A stretch of 64,000 nucleotides of DNA from a virus, in the IMG/VR virus record IMGVR_UViG_3300023184_000083, positions 1 to 64,000 of that record. The stretch is one strand, 5' to 3'. This document shows, one piece after another, positions 41,287-49,689 of this stretch. The notes beneath the pieces were generated by a model, which did no database searches, was not told the origin of the DNA, and worked only from the letters and a program-made list of their open reading frames with translations. The translations under genes and the position numbers were made by a program. The first letter of the stretch is position 1. Every line of letters starts with the position of its first letter.

Positions 41287-43203
41287 ATGATTCATCTCTA
41301 TCTGTCGGACGACCACCTTGTGTTTGACTTCCCGTATGACGCAGAGCAGGTTGCAGAGATAAAGCGCATCAAAGGGGCTAAATGGGACAAGGTTGCCCGA
41401 GTTTGGCGCTTGCCCATCACGGCGTTGGAGGAGAGTCGGGGCTTCGCCGGCCGCCACAACTTCGTCATCTCCTCAGAAGTCATGCTTTTTACGCTGCCCA
41501 AGCACAACAACTCCGAAACCAACGGCGTATATATCAAGGGCGATTGGGTATATCTTGCTTTTGACTACGACCCAGTACGTGTTCGTTCAGTAAAACAAAT
41601 TGCTGGCATCACTTGGCATGCGAAGACCAAGGCGTGGAGAGCCCCGATGGCGAGCATCTCCGAGGTAGTGGGTTGGGCAACCACCTTCAAGCAGCCTATT
41701 GAAAGCAATGTTACTGACATGCTCAACCAAATAGAGAGTTCTCTTACAGAACTAAAGGACGCATCACGAATGGTTGATGCTGAACTTGAAGTGGCGGGAC
41801 TACCGCTGCTGCCGTACCAGAGGGCTGGAGTTGCATACGCATCTAACGCACGGCGCACATTCATTGCCGATGAAATGGGATTGGGGAAAACTCTACAGGC
41901 GATTGCGACACTGGAGTATGTTTATGATTCCTACCCAGCAGTTGTCGTGTGTCCTGCAACGCTCGTTCTTAACTGGAAAGCCGAATACAACAGGTGGCTT
42001 CCTTCTCGCAAGGTCGCAGTAGTAACTGACCGCAAGGAATTTCCGACAGAATATGATGTAGTTGTTATAAGTTATTCTAACCTTAATCACTGGGAAAAGC
42101 AACTTCTAAATCACCAATCTTATGTTTTTGATGAAAGTCATTACTGCAAGACCCCAACAGCACAGCGAACGAAGTCAGCCGTGAAGATTGCACGGACAGC
42201 CCCGGCGGCGGGAATTGTCTTGTGTTTGACGGGGACACCAGTAACCAACCGACCAGCAGAATATGCAAGCCAACTTAGAATCATTGGTCAGTTAGACAAG
42301 TTCGGTGGGGAGTGGGGTTTCTACAGGAGATACTGCGCTGCGTTCAAAGACAAATGGGGACAATGGCATCTTGAGGGTCACTCTCATCTTGATGAACTCA
42401 ACGAACGACTGCGTTCTACTTGTTACATCAGGCGTACAAAAGAGCAGGTTCTTACTGATTTGCCACCCGTGATGCACGACCCCATCGTCGTTGACGGGAC
42501 TGCTGCCGGCCTACGTGAGTACAAAAAGGCAGAAGATGACATTGTTGAATACTTGGTACAGCGCGCTAAAGAGATTGCGTTGGAACTTGGTAAGTCTCCT
42601 AACTCGGCAGCGGTCGTAGCGAGAATCAAAGCCGAATCAAATCAACACCTCGTTCGTCTCTCAGTTTTGCGTCGCTTGTCAGCAAAAGCGAAGATGCCAG
42701 CAATTATTGACTGGGTAGAGTCCCGTGTGGCGGAGGGCCGCAAAGTCGTAATCGCCGCTCACCACAGAGATGTAGTTGATGAGTTAGCCAAGAAGTTCGG
42801 CAACTTGCGAATCCAAGGCGGCATGGACATTGAGGAGATTGAGAAGCAGAAGAACCTGTTCATGACTTTGCCGGCCGCAGAGGCCCCGTGCATCGTGCTG
42901 AGCATCCAAGCAGCCAAGACTGGTCACAACCTTCAGGTGGCTCAGGATGTGCTGTTCGTGGAACTCCCATGGACGCCTGCTGATGTAGACCAGACTTACA
43001 GTAGATGTCATAGATTGGGGCAGAAGTCGTCAGTCACGGCTACATACATGTTATGTGCTGGAACGATTGATGAAGAAATCTACTCGCTGATTGAACGTAA
43101 GCGGGGCGTAGTAAACCAAGCAGTTGATGGTGTTGCATACACAGAGTCAGATGCTGTGTCTGACTTGGTTATGAGTAGATTGTTTAAGGAAATTAACGAT
43201 TAA
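41287..43203 (+). CDS. SNF2/SMARCAL1-like helicase
   Basis: 638 residues. The first about 170 residues resemble the HARP-like repeats of annealing helicases (YDAEQVAEIKRIKGAKWDKVARVWRLP appears twice in related form). Motif I is DEMGLGKT, motif II DESH, motif III LTGTPV, and the C-terminal lobe ends QTYSRCHRLGQKSSV. These ATPases rewind or remodel branched DNA at forks. TAGACT lies 9 nt before the ATG. Confidence 0.85.
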   Translation: MIHLYLSDDHLVFDFPYDAEQVAEIKRIKGAKWDKVARVWRLPITALEESRGFAGRHNFVISSEVMLFTLPKHNNSETNGVYIKGDWVYLAFDYDPVRVRSVKQIAGITWHAKTKAWRAPMASISEVVGWATTFKQPIESNVTDMLNQIESSLTELKDASRMVDAELEVAGLPLLPYQRAGVAYASNARRTFIADEMGLGKTLQAIATLEYVYDSYPAVVVCPATLVLNWKAEYNRWLPSRKVAVVTDRKEFPTEYDVVVISYSNLNHWEKQLLNHQSYVFDESHYCKTPTAQRTKSAVKIARTAPAAGIVLCLTGTPVTNRPAEYASQLRIIGQLDKFGGEWGFYRRYCAAFKDKWGQWHLEGHSHLDELNERLRSTCYIRRTKEQVLTDLPPVMHDPIVVDGTAAGLREYKKAEDDIVEYLVQRAKEIALELGKSPNSAAVVARIKAESNQHLVRLSVLRRLSAKAKMPAIIDWVESRVAEGRKVVIAAHHRDVVDELAKKFGNLRIQGGMDIEEIEKQKNLFMTLPAAEAPCIVLSIQAAKTGHNLQVAQDVLFVELPWTPADVDQTYSRCHRLGQKSSVTATYMLCAGTIDEEIYSLIERKRGVVNQAVDGVAYTESDAVSDLVMSRLFKEIND

Positions 43204-43210
43204 GGAATTC

Positions 43211-43240
43211 CTTTCCGCCACCGTTGCCACTTCAGGAAAA
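43211..43240 (+). repeat. Dispersed repeat, copy 10
   Basis: CTTTCCGCCACCGTTGCCAC followed by TTCAGGAAAAA; TTTCC/GGAAA arms pair. A CTCCGGGGCTTTT segment follows. Confidence 0.75.
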
Positions 43241-43333
43241 ACTATTCTGGGGTTCTCCTCCGGGGCTTTTGCTTTTAATATTTAATTTAATGCTTTTATA
43301 CCCTAAAGCGAACATACGTTCTGTTGATAAATC

Positions 43334-43342
43334 TGTGGATAA
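43334..43342 (-). promoter_or_regulatory. Exact DnaA box
   Basis: TGTGGATAA on the plus strand, between repeat copy 10 and the next promoter. Confidence 0.55.
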
Positions 43343-43358
43343 TTTTTTTGAATAAAGG

Positions 43359-43393
43359 TTGCAATTACCCTTAATAACAGATAACTTGAAGGT
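43359..43393 (+). promoter_or_regulatory. Main-family promoter, leaderless
   Basis: TTGCAA, 17 nt with TTAATAACAGA, TAACTT, GAAGGT, ATG. Confidence 0.9.
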
Positions 43394-43597
43394 ATGAAAG
43401 AAGCAGTAAAGCAAGTAGTCCAAGCCGCAGAAGCCCTTACTCAGGCACTCAAGGCGCTAAACCCCGAAGGGGCTCTCCCTTCCTACTGGAACCCACACCC
43501 AACGGGCTGGTCGGACACGGCGCTCCCTTGGTCGGACACGCTGGTCTCCAACGCTCTCCACTACGCATCAGCGCTCACAACGGAAGAGGAAGAGTGA
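43394..43597 (+). CDS. Small hypothetical protein
   Basis: 67 residues: a helical N-terminus (VKQVVQAAEALTQALKAL), a Trp/Ser-rich centre and an acidic TEEEE tail. Leaderless. Confidence 0.6.
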   Translation: MKEAVKQVVQAAEALTQALKALNPEGALPSYWNPHPTGWSDTALPWSDTLVSNALHYASALTTEEEE

Positions 43598-43652
43598 CGG
43601 CGGTCTAGTGCCGAGAGTTGCAATAAGTGACGGGTGCGGTGCTATGCTCGTT

Positions 43653-43666
43653 AGATAGATTTAACC
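43653..43666. promoter_or_regulatory. AGATAGATTTAACC operator-like site
   Basis: Resembles AGATAGATTTATCT at 59387 and AGTTAGATTTAACT at 59292. It overlaps the promoter/leader region of the DUF932 gene. Confidence 0.45.
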
Positions 43667-43679
43667 GAGAGGCAAAGAT

Positions 43680-44705
43680 ATGGCACACGAACTTGAGATG
43701 ACCAGCAGCGGGGCTGCAAAGATAGCATATGCAGACCGAGAGGTTCCTTGGCACAGACTGGGGAAGCCGATGAAAGGCTTGCAGACAGCAGAGGCGATGC
43801 TAGAAGCCGCCGAAGCCGACTTTGATGTTGTGCTCACAAAGGTTGCATCAGTAGACGAAAATGGGAACTTCATTCGGAACCCAGATGGTAGTCCCGTCAT
43901 TGTTGAAGACAGCCGTGCAACGGTCAGGGTTAATCAAGATGGAACGTTTGATGGTTTAGCCACAGTTGGAACACGTTTCGTTGTTCAGCAAAACAAGGAG
44001 TGTTTAGAGCGAGCATTGTCTATCGTTGGCGCATCCAAGGGCGATGCTCTCGTAGACACTTGCGGTGTACTCAACGGCGGTCGTGAGTTCTTCGCCTGCC
44101 TTGACCTCGGTGCTTTGGTTATTGACCCCAAGGGTGTGAACGACAAGATTGAGCGATACATCCTCGTTCGCAACGGTCATGACGGCAAGACAGCAATCAC
44201 CTACGCAAACACGTCTATCCGTGCCGTTTGCAAGAACACCGTTATCTCCGGTCTCGGGGCCTCGTCACGTGTGTTCACAGCCAGACACACTCGTAATGCC
44301 GAATCAGCACTGGAAGACGCACACACGGTATTAAACATCTCCGTTGAATGGGCTTTAGAGTTTCAAAAAATGGCAGAGCAGATGCTTTCTATTCCCGTAT
44401 TGACAGGTTCACCACAACTTGATAAACTGATTTTCGGGATATTCCCCGAGAAGCCAAGCGAGACAGAACGTCAACGCAAGAACCGAGAAGAAGTACACCT
44501 TGCAGTTCGTGGCTTGTTCCTCAGCAATAAAAATGCTGGTGGTTACGGGTTTAACGGTTGGTCGGCATACAATGCAGTTGGTGAATACCTTGACCACTAC
44601 CGAGAAGCCCCGGTTAAAGATAGAGCAATGTCTTCAATGGACCTCAACTCGTGGGTGTCAAAGAAGAAGTTGGAAGCGCAAAGCCGTATCCTTGCGCTCG
44701 CATAA
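43680..44705 (+). CDS. DUF932 phage/plasmid-like protein
   Basis: 341 residues, start after GAGAGGCAAAG. The typical opening MAHELEM...GAAKIAYADREVPWHRLGKP and later TRFVVQQNKECLE and FVCR-like CLDLGALVIDP segments identify the TIGR03299/DUF932 family, widespread on phages and plasmids, with unknown activity. It has its own promoter and operator-like element, so it may be separately controlled. Confidence 0.8.
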   Translation: MAHELEMTSSGAAKIAYADREVPWHRLGKPMKGLQTAEAMLEAAEADFDVVLTKVASVDENGNFIRNPDGSPVIVEDSRATVRVNQDGTFDGLATVGTRFVVQQNKECLERALSIVGASKGDALVDTCGVLNGGREFFACLDLGALVIDPKGVNDKIERYILVRNGHDGKTAITYANTSIRAVCKNTVISGLGASSRVFTARHTRNAESALEDAHTVLNISVEWALEFQKMAEQMLSIPVLTGSPQLDKLIFGIFPEKPSETERQRKNREEVHLAVRGLFLSNKNAGGYGFNGWSAYNAVGEYLDHYREAPVKDRAMSSMDLNSWVSKKKLEAQSRILALA

Positions 44706-44749
44706 CGGGCTCAAGTGGGACAATGGTATTGTCCTAGTAAGGAGGGGTT

Positions 44750-45178
44750 ATGGAACCCGATGATGAAGATTTTTTCTTTGGATTAGAAAATAACGTTCCA
44801 CCCGAAGTGTTGGCTGAGTTTATTAGCACCTTCATGAGTTCGGCATCCCTCGCTGAAGGGCTTTACCGCAGGGCGTTTTGCGATGTTGTTGCTGGTCGCA
44901 TTTACCACGACTTTGGTGCAGAAGGTCTTTGTGACCTGATGATTTCACTGGATAAACGGGGCTCGTGGATTTCAGACATTCTGTTTGAGTCGCCAGACCT
45001 AGAGGACATTGCCTTCAATAAGTACGGCGTATACGATGACGACATCACCATTAAGGCACGCAATACAAAAGCAATGCAAGAGATGAACGTCAAGATGTGG
45101 CGGTTACGTAAGAAGTATGCCAAGTTGATTGTTGATGAAATCATTGCCGGCGAATCTGGAGTCCCGAAGCCGCAATGA
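44750..45178 (+). CDS. Hypothetical protein
   Basis: 142 residues, AGGAGGGG upstream. Acidic N-terminus and a basic helical C-terminus. ATGA overlap with the next gene. Confidence 0.65.
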   Translation: MEPDDEDFFFGLENNVPPEVLAEFISTFMSSASLAEGLYRRAFCDVVAGRIYHDFGAEGLCDLMISLDKRGSWISDILFESPDLEDIAFNKYGVYDDDITIKARNTKAMQEMNVKMWRLRKKYAKLIVDEIIAGESGVPKPQ

Positions 45179-45459
45179 GCATTCGCTGGTGGATACATCA
45201 AGATTGGGTTCCCCCATTTAGCAAGCGGGTGGAAGAGGAGATGAAGAACTTCCTCAGTCACGAGTGGGAGAAGCGGTACATAACCAGCAACCCAAAGGCT
45301 ACTTTTGTCCCTTTCTACACAGCCTGCAAGAACTGCACCGCCGTTACTAGCGATGAGTCCCAGAAGTATCCGTGCGGGACTATCCCGCCAAAGGTTTCTT
45401 ACTCGGAGTACGCCTCACGAATGAAAGAACTTGGCAGAGAGTCAGAACTCCCCAAATAG
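45175..45459 (+). CDS. Small cysteine-containing hypothetical protein
   Basis: 94 residues: WWIHQDWVPPFSKRVEEEMKNFL, then CKNCTAV and KYPCG cysteines. A hairpin separates it from the convergent gene. Confidence 0.65.
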   Translation: MSIRWWIHQDWVPPFSKRVEEEMKNFLSHEWEKRYITSNPKATFVPFYTACKNCTAVTSDESQKYPCGTIPPKVSYSEYASRMKELGRESELPK

Positions 45460-45462
45460 AAA

Positions 45463-45488
45463 AGCCAGCCCCCATTACGAGGCTGGCT
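45463..45488. terminator. Bidirectional hairpin between convergent genes
   Basis: AGCCAGCC and GGCTGGCT around a 10-nt loop; no long U-tract. Confidence 0.55.
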
Positions 45489-45497
45489 CCCTATCGG

Positions 45498-45704
45498 TTA
45501 GACCGTTTGTAGTGGGATATGTACTGGAAGTCCCCATGTCTCGCACCAAATGTTTGCGAGGTTTTGAGCCTGAGTCTCGTCTAGGCAGGGGATTGTGTAG
45601 GTGAAGGAGTCTGATGCGTCTCCCGTGGGGGATGATACCCACACTTCTACTTGCTGTCCAATCGCTTGAACATGTACTGGTGTGCCTTTATATGCTGTTT
45701 TCAT
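45498..45704 (-). CDS. Small hypothetical protein
   Basis: 68 residues, beta-rich (VHVQAIGQQVEVWVSS, FTYTIPCL). Leaderless. Confidence 0.6.
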   Translation of the reverse strand: MKTAYKGTPVHVQAIGQQVEVWVSSPTGDASDSFTYTIPCLDETQAQNLANIWCETWGLPVHIPLQTV

Positions 45705-45739
45705 ATCTTCAATCTATCCCTTATTAAGGGTAATTGCAA
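45705..45739 (-). promoter_or_regulatory. Main-family promoter, leaderless
   Basis: TTGCAA, 17 nt with TTAATAAGGGA, TAGATT, GAAGAT, ATG at 45704. Confidence 0.9.
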
Positions 45740-45741
45740 CC

Positions 45742-46086
45742 TTATACAAGAGGATATTTTCGCCAACCGATGGGCATTCCATCCTCATCATCGGGCGCAT
45801 CATCGTCCCAGAAGGGAATCTCTCCAAGAAGTCCCGCTGCACGTGCAATATCTCCAAAGTTGGTGGAGCGATTTTCGTTAGTAAGCAAGTCTTCTAGGTT
45901 CTGCATCCAAGATGCTGCCCAAAACTCCTGCGAGTGAAACTTCATAGCGATAGGGAGTAGTTCACGCAGGCTCGCACGGAGTTGTCCAATTTGTTCTTCC
46001 TGATGGTGACTGTGTTGAATCCACCATTTTAGAGCCTTGCGTTGCTCTGCTGATTTTTCTGCTGGTGGCAGGTCAGGCATTTCCAT
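45742..46086 (-). CDS. Hypothetical protein
   Basis: 114 residues, helical N-terminus and an acidic DDDAPDDEDG segment. It ends 3 nt before the next -35. Confidence 0.65.
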   Translation of the reverse strand: MEMPDLPPAEKSAEQRKALKWWIQHSHHQEEQIGQLRASLRELLPIAMKFHSQEFWAASWMQNLEDLLTNENRSTNFGDIARAAGLLGEIPFWDDDAPDDEDGMPIGWRKYPLV

Positions 46087-46255
46087 TATTTACTCCGTAG
46101 TATTTGTCGTGGTTTGTCATGAGTGTTTCCATGGTCTCTTTGCAAACGGGGCATCTCGGCGGCCGCCAGTCCAATGCGTGTGATGGCACTTCTCCGCACT
46201 GGCAGGAAAGTATTACTTCAACACCCCATGTGTCAGCAAGAGACTTGCGACTCAC
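46073..46255 (-). CDS. Small zinc-finger protein
   Basis: 60 residues: SCQCGE and PRCPVCKE form a CxC...CxxC site. Overlaps neighbours on both sides. Confidence 0.6.
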   Translation of the reverse strand: MSRKSLADTWGVEVILSCQCGEVPSHALDWRPPRCPVCKETMETLMTNHDKYYGVNNGNA

Positions 46256-46413
46256 TTACGCTTCTTTTTAATTACATAGCCATTTGCTTTGAGGTCTTTG
46301 ATAATCATTTCAGGCATGCCGTGCCATAAAGGGATACCGCAACGAGTCAGTGAGCGAGCAATAATGTCAAGTTTTTTCTTTGAATGTAGAATCATTACGC
46401 CATTGTATTCCAT
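46252..46413 (-). CDS. Small basic hypothetical protein
   Basis: 53 residues if started at 46413 (MEYNGVMILHSKKK); ATG at 46395 also possible. Ends VIKKKRK. The start overlaps the previous gene by 47 nt. Confidence 0.5.
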   Translation of the reverse strand: MEYNGVMILHSKKKLDIIARSLTRCGIPLWHGMPEMIIKDLKANGYVIKKKRK

Positions 46414-46597
46414 TTTTTGCGTGAACACAACCGTAAGCAAGTGCTCCGAAGATGAATCCATACTGCTTGGTGACGATTGCGTAGACCATCCACAAGCACT
46501 CGTTAGTGAAAGCAATGCCCCAAGCCCACCAGTGCTTCTTTCCGACAAGCCAGAGTCCCGTGACACCCAGACCACTAAGTAGCCACGACCACCACAT
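46367..46597 (-). CDS. Small membrane protein
   Basis: 76 residues from the ATG at 46597, overlapping the thyX stop (TGATG). Three hydrophobic segments with many tryptophans (WWSWLLSGLGVTGLWLV). Confidence 0.6.
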   Translation of the reverse strand: MWWSWLLSGLGVTGLWLVGKKHWWAWGIAFTNECLWMVYAIVTKQYGFIFGALAYGCVHAKNGIQWRNDSTFKEKT

Positions 46598-47298
46598 CAA
46601 GGGCAGACTTTGCCGTTTACTACCCACGCTTCGTAGGTGATTGGCATTATTTCAGCAAAAACATTCTCAATCTCATGGACATACTGACGGATGTCGTACT
46701 GAGCAGAGTTATCCGTACGCAGAGACAGAAAGTTCAGTAGCGACCTCGCATTGACTGTCCAGTAAAACTCGGTGTACATGCCGACAGGGAGCACTGTTCT
46801 AGCCAGTTCTTTTGCTACGCCCATCTGAAGCAGGGATAGATAAGAGGCATAAGCATGCTCGTTGGCATCTTTAATGACCTTGATAGCCGACTCAGCCAAC
46901 TCAGAATCAGTTTCATACATAGGTTCAAAGGAGTAAGAACCAGGCTTGCCAATCTGTGTTCGGACATCTTTGTACTCTGGAACAAAAAACGTATTCGGGG
47001 CCTCTGAATAACGTGCGGAGAATTCGTTGAAGGAGCCGATGCGGTGACGAAACCATTCACGGGCTACAAAGATTGGACACTTCACATGAAAGCGAAAGGC
47101 GTTGTGCTCAAACGGAGTTCCATGACGCTCACGCATCAAGAAGTTAATTAGGCCGATACCTGACTCGTCAAGTTCCTCAGATTTTTTACCAAAGGACACC
47201 CGTGCAGAGTTGACCACGGAAAGGTCGTCTGCTAAACAGCCGTCAAGCCTAATAAAACCATTACCAATATCTGCGTAGAAATGTTCGTAACTCTTCAT
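46597..47298 (-). CDS. thyX: FAD-dependent thymidylate synthase ThyX
   Basis: 233 residues. The signature RHRIGSFNEFSARYSE matches RHRxxSxNxxSxRYS, the FAD/dUMP site, and the late YWTVNARSLLNFLSLR block is conserved. It makes dTMP from dUMP using methylene-tetrahydrofolate and NAD(P)H. The ATG at 47298 is preferred; TATGCT lies 6 nt upstream, giving possible leaderless expression. A longer start at 47361 overlaps the Rpf gene. Confidence 0.93.
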   Translation of the reverse strand: MKSYEHFYADIGNGFIRLDGCLADDLSVVNSARVSFGKKSEELDESGIGLINFLMRERHGTPFEHNAFRFHVKCPIFVAREWFRHRIGSFNEFSARYSEAPNTFFVPEYKDVRTQIGKPGSYSFEPMYETDSELAESAIKVIKDANEHAYASYLSLLQMGVAKELARTVLPVGMYTEFYWTVNARSLLNFLSLRTDNSAQYDIRQYVHEIENVFAEIMPITYEAWVVNGKVCP

Positions 47299-47317
47299 GA
47301 GAAGAGCATAGCGAATA

Positions 47318-48379
47318 TCAGCCTTTCCCGCTAGAGGTACTCCAGTTTTTAATGCCATCATCCGTGTTATCCATAAGGTATTTAGCGACCTTCAGGTTGC
47401 AGTTAACATTGAGTAGAGCAGTCATATCGCCGTACTTTGACTTGCACACATCTGATGTGACTGCCTTCCAAGAACTATTGATTTGTACCAGCCCATAGTC
47501 TCGTGAACCATTGGCGTTCGGCTTTGACACAATCTTTTCGTTGCAGCGGGACTCTCTCCATGCGATGTAAGAAAACTGCTCAACAGGAAGCCCATAAAAG
47601 CGAAACTTTGGTTCCCACTTGGAGCATCGCTTTGATTTGTCGCTTGGCACACCCGTGAGATATGATGGAAGCATCGGAACATTTGCTGTGTGAATGTTGT
47701 GCTTCTTTAGATAAGCAAGATGTGCTCCTCGTGTTTTCATCCCGTAATGACCGTCAGATGTTATTCGGAGATACTTTTGCAAGTCGCCCACCATGACACT
47801 CTTCTCATTGAAAGAGTAAGGCATGTCAAGAATCAGAGCAGGGTTGTAGTAGTAGGTATTGGGTCTGCCACCAGCGCAATGCAATGCTCCCCATCCATTG
47901 AAACCAACTGGGTCTTTTTTGTGTAAGTAGGTTGCAGGCACTCCGTGGATTCTGGCCCATTCGGGGTCCCGGGTTATCGTCGTTGAATAACCAAGCGTTG
48001 ACACACGCTGAGCAACTATGATTTGTTCTTCCTTGGTTGCTTTGTCAGGAGTAGGAGCAAACTCTTTTCCTCCCCAGTTTTCCCAAGTACCTTGATAGAT
48101 GCCTAAACCACCTGCAAACTTGCCACCGTTTTGCCAGTTGCTATTTGTTTCACACCTAGCGAGTTTGTCCCAGAAGATTCCGAACGCACGGGGCTTGTCA
48201 GTCCGGGGGAGATTGTTTTTGTCAGCAAGAGTTGGAACCGTCTTGGCTTCTTGTGCGGGTGCAACTGAAGCAGGCACCTCGGGCGATGCTTTACTTTTGC
48301 TCACCCCCAACAACATGAATATTGTTAGTAATGGCAATAAAGATAAAGCGGTAGCCCGAAGGCGCAAGTGGTTTCTCAA
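47318..48379 (-). CDS. Secreted Rpf-like plus lysozyme-like muralytic protein
   Basis: 353 residues with a signal peptide (LRLRATALSLLPLLTIFMLLGV). Residues 68-130 resemble an Rpf/transglycosylase domain: FWDKLARCETNSNWQNGGKF, GGLGIYQGTWENWGG, and the catalytic Glu of CE. The C-terminal 110 residues form a second lytic-transglycosylase-like domain: IAWRESRCNEKIVSKPN, GLVQINSSW. The centre (GHYGMKTRGAHLAYLKKH) resembles a peptidoglycan-binding repeat. A free secreted muralytic enzyme is unusual outside the lysis cassette; it may aid exit, entry or host cell-wall remodelling. Confidence 0.8.
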   Translation of the reverse strand: MRNHLRLRATALSLLPLLTIFMLLGVSKSKASPEVPASVAPAQEAKTVPTLADKNNLPRTDKPRAFGIFWDKLARCETNSNWQNGGKFAGGLGIYQGTWENWGGKEFAPTPDKATKEEQIIVAQRVSTLGYSTTITRDPEWARIHGVPATYLHKKDPVGFNGWGALHCAGGRPNTYYYNPALILDMPYSFNEKSVMVGDLQKYLRITSDGHYGMKTRGAHLAYLKKHNIHTANVPMLPSYLTGVPSDKSKRCSKWEPKFRFYGLPVEQFSYIAWRESRCNEKIVSKPNANGSRDYGLVQINSSWKAVTSDVCKSKYGDMTALLNVNCNLKVAKYLMDNTDDGIKNWSTSSGKG

Positions 48380-48574
48380 GGGTGACTCCTGTGTTAGGCG
48401 GATAGGTCAACAGGCTTAGTAGTAGCGCCTGCCTATGTCATAACAGTTGTTTTAACTGGGTAATACAAGTTTATCAAACGGTCACTCGTTGTCAACCACT
48501 TGGAAATGCTTGGTACATAAGGGGTTTATGAAAGCACCTCGGGAAACCCTTGTGCGGTAAGGGTTTAAAAACGG
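48380..48574. other. Intergenic region with a perfect hairpin
   Basis: AAACCCTT-GTGCGGT-AAGGGTTT (48546-48568) is a perfect 8-bp stem without U-tract. The rest holds a possible minus-strand promoter (TTGATA, 17 nt, TAAAAC) for the Rpf gene. Confidence 0.4.
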
Positions 48575-48826
48575 CTATTCGCCAATAATTTTATCCATAT
48601 ATTCATTGATGTCTGCAAGGCGCAATGTAGCCGTGATTAGCCCATTTTCATCAGTATTAAGTACGTTCAGGTCTAAACATCCGAGGAGATGCATAGCCAT
48701 GACCTTAAAGTCTCCAATAAGTTCTTCGTCAGGAATACCTTTAACATCGTCAGGGTCGGTCATGTTGAGCAACATCTCCGCCATGTGATTGATGATTCCG
48801 ATGCGTGTTTCAAATGTGTCAGCCAT
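48575..48826 (-). CDS. Acidic hypothetical protein
   Basis: 83 residues from the ATG at 48826, 7 nt after a TAGATT. Helical and acidic (MTDPDDVKGIPDEELIGDF). Divergent from SSB. Confidence 0.6.
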   Translation of the reverse strand: MADTFETRIGIINHMAEMLLNMTDPDDVKGIPDEELIGDFKVMAMHLLGCLDLNVLNTDENGLITATLRLADINEYMDKIIGE

Positions 48827-48862
48827 GTGTTGCAATCTATCAGACGGGCATGTAGAGTTCAA
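48827..48862 (-). promoter_or_regulatory. Promoter, near-leaderless, lacking the spacer block
   Basis: TTGAAC, 17 nt, TAGATT, 7 nt, ATG. The CTAATAAMGG block is absent, useful as an internal contrast to the main family. Confidence 0.55.
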
Positions 48863-48895
48863 CCTCGGGAAACTAAAAGAGATAGAGGTAACTAG

Positions 48896-49333
48896 ATGTC
48901 ACAATCCCAGTCAACAATCATCGGTAACGTAACGCGGGACCCAGAACTCCAGTACACAACTGGTGGAACCGCAAAGTTGTCATTCAGCATTGCCAGCAAC
49001 TACGGCTTCAAGGATGCCGCAGGAGAATGGCAGGAGAAGGTTTCATACTTCAACGTTGTCGCATGGCGCTTTCTTGCAGAGGACACAGCCGCTGTCCTTG
49101 AAAAGGGCGTAGGAGTAATGGTCTCAGGTCGCTTGGAACAGCGTTCATGGGAGGACAAGGAAGGCGAGAAGCGCACCACTGTTGAACTCATCGCTGACTC
49201 TATTGGTATCCAAACTCGTTCAATTGAGTCATTTGCTCGTAAAGCACGCAAAGACGGAGATGCCGGTAAGTCTTCAGCCCCGAAGCGCACTGCACCAGCA
49301 GCAGCAATGGCACCCGAGGACGAGCCTTTCTGA
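48896..49333 (+). CDS. ssb: Single-stranded DNA-binding protein
   Basis: 145 residues. OB-fold start STIIGNVTRDPELQYTTGG, YFNVVAWR and VMVSGRLEQRSWED are classic SSB segments. The Ala/Pro-rich linker ends in EDEPF, the acidic tip that recruits replication proteins. Ribosome binding site AGAGG. Confidence 0.93.
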   Translation: MSQSQSTIIGNVTRDPELQYTTGGTAKLSFSIASNYGFKDAAGEWQEKVSYFNVVAWRFLAEDTAAVLEKGVGVMVSGRLEQRSWEDKEGEKRTTVELIADSIGIQTRSIESFARKARKDGDAGKSSAPKRTAPAAAMAPEDEPF

Positions 49334-49377
49334 GCAAGCCCTAGAGGCAGTGTCCGAACATAGCCTCAAAGATAGAG

Positions 49378-49404
49378 AGCCCATCCCATTAGGGGTGGGC
49401 TTTT
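49378..49404 (+). terminator. Rho-independent terminator after ssb
   Basis: AGCCCATCCC and GGGGTGGGCT around a short loop, then TTTT. Confidence 0.85.
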
Positions 49405-49689
49405 CTATTCCCCCTGAACCCAATCCCATGTGCCATCCATTGAAAGGATGACATCGTCAGGCTGACGACAGTCGTTAAGTGTCATGTTAGGGTTAAGTGA
49501 AGCAAAGTCATCTGCGTTCCATGTGAAGTTAAAGTTAAGGTGCACATCGCACTCGGGCTTATCACCCATCTCTGAAACTTTTATGACTCCGATTGTTAGA
49601 GCAGAGAGAATACATCCCCAAAATGCGAAGCGAACTGTAGAACGAATTGCGAAGTAGATAGGTGAGTGAGTGGTCTTTTTGTTCTTCAT
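49405..49689 (-). CDS. Small membrane-anchored protein
   Basis: 94 residues from the ATG at 49689. One transmembrane helix (VRFAFWGCILSALTIGVI), then an outer domain with two cysteines. Nearly leaderless. Confidence 0.6.
   Translation of the reverse strand: MKNKKTTHSPIYFAIRSTVRFAFWGCILSALTIGVIKVSEMGDKPECDVHLNFNFTWNADDFASLNPNMTLNDCRQPDDVILSMDGTWDWVQGE

Noticed and set aside
21093-43240. CCGCCACCGTC repeats as tRNA fragments or attachment sites
   Set aside because: They do not match any tRNA in the window and there are ten copies; no integrase is present.
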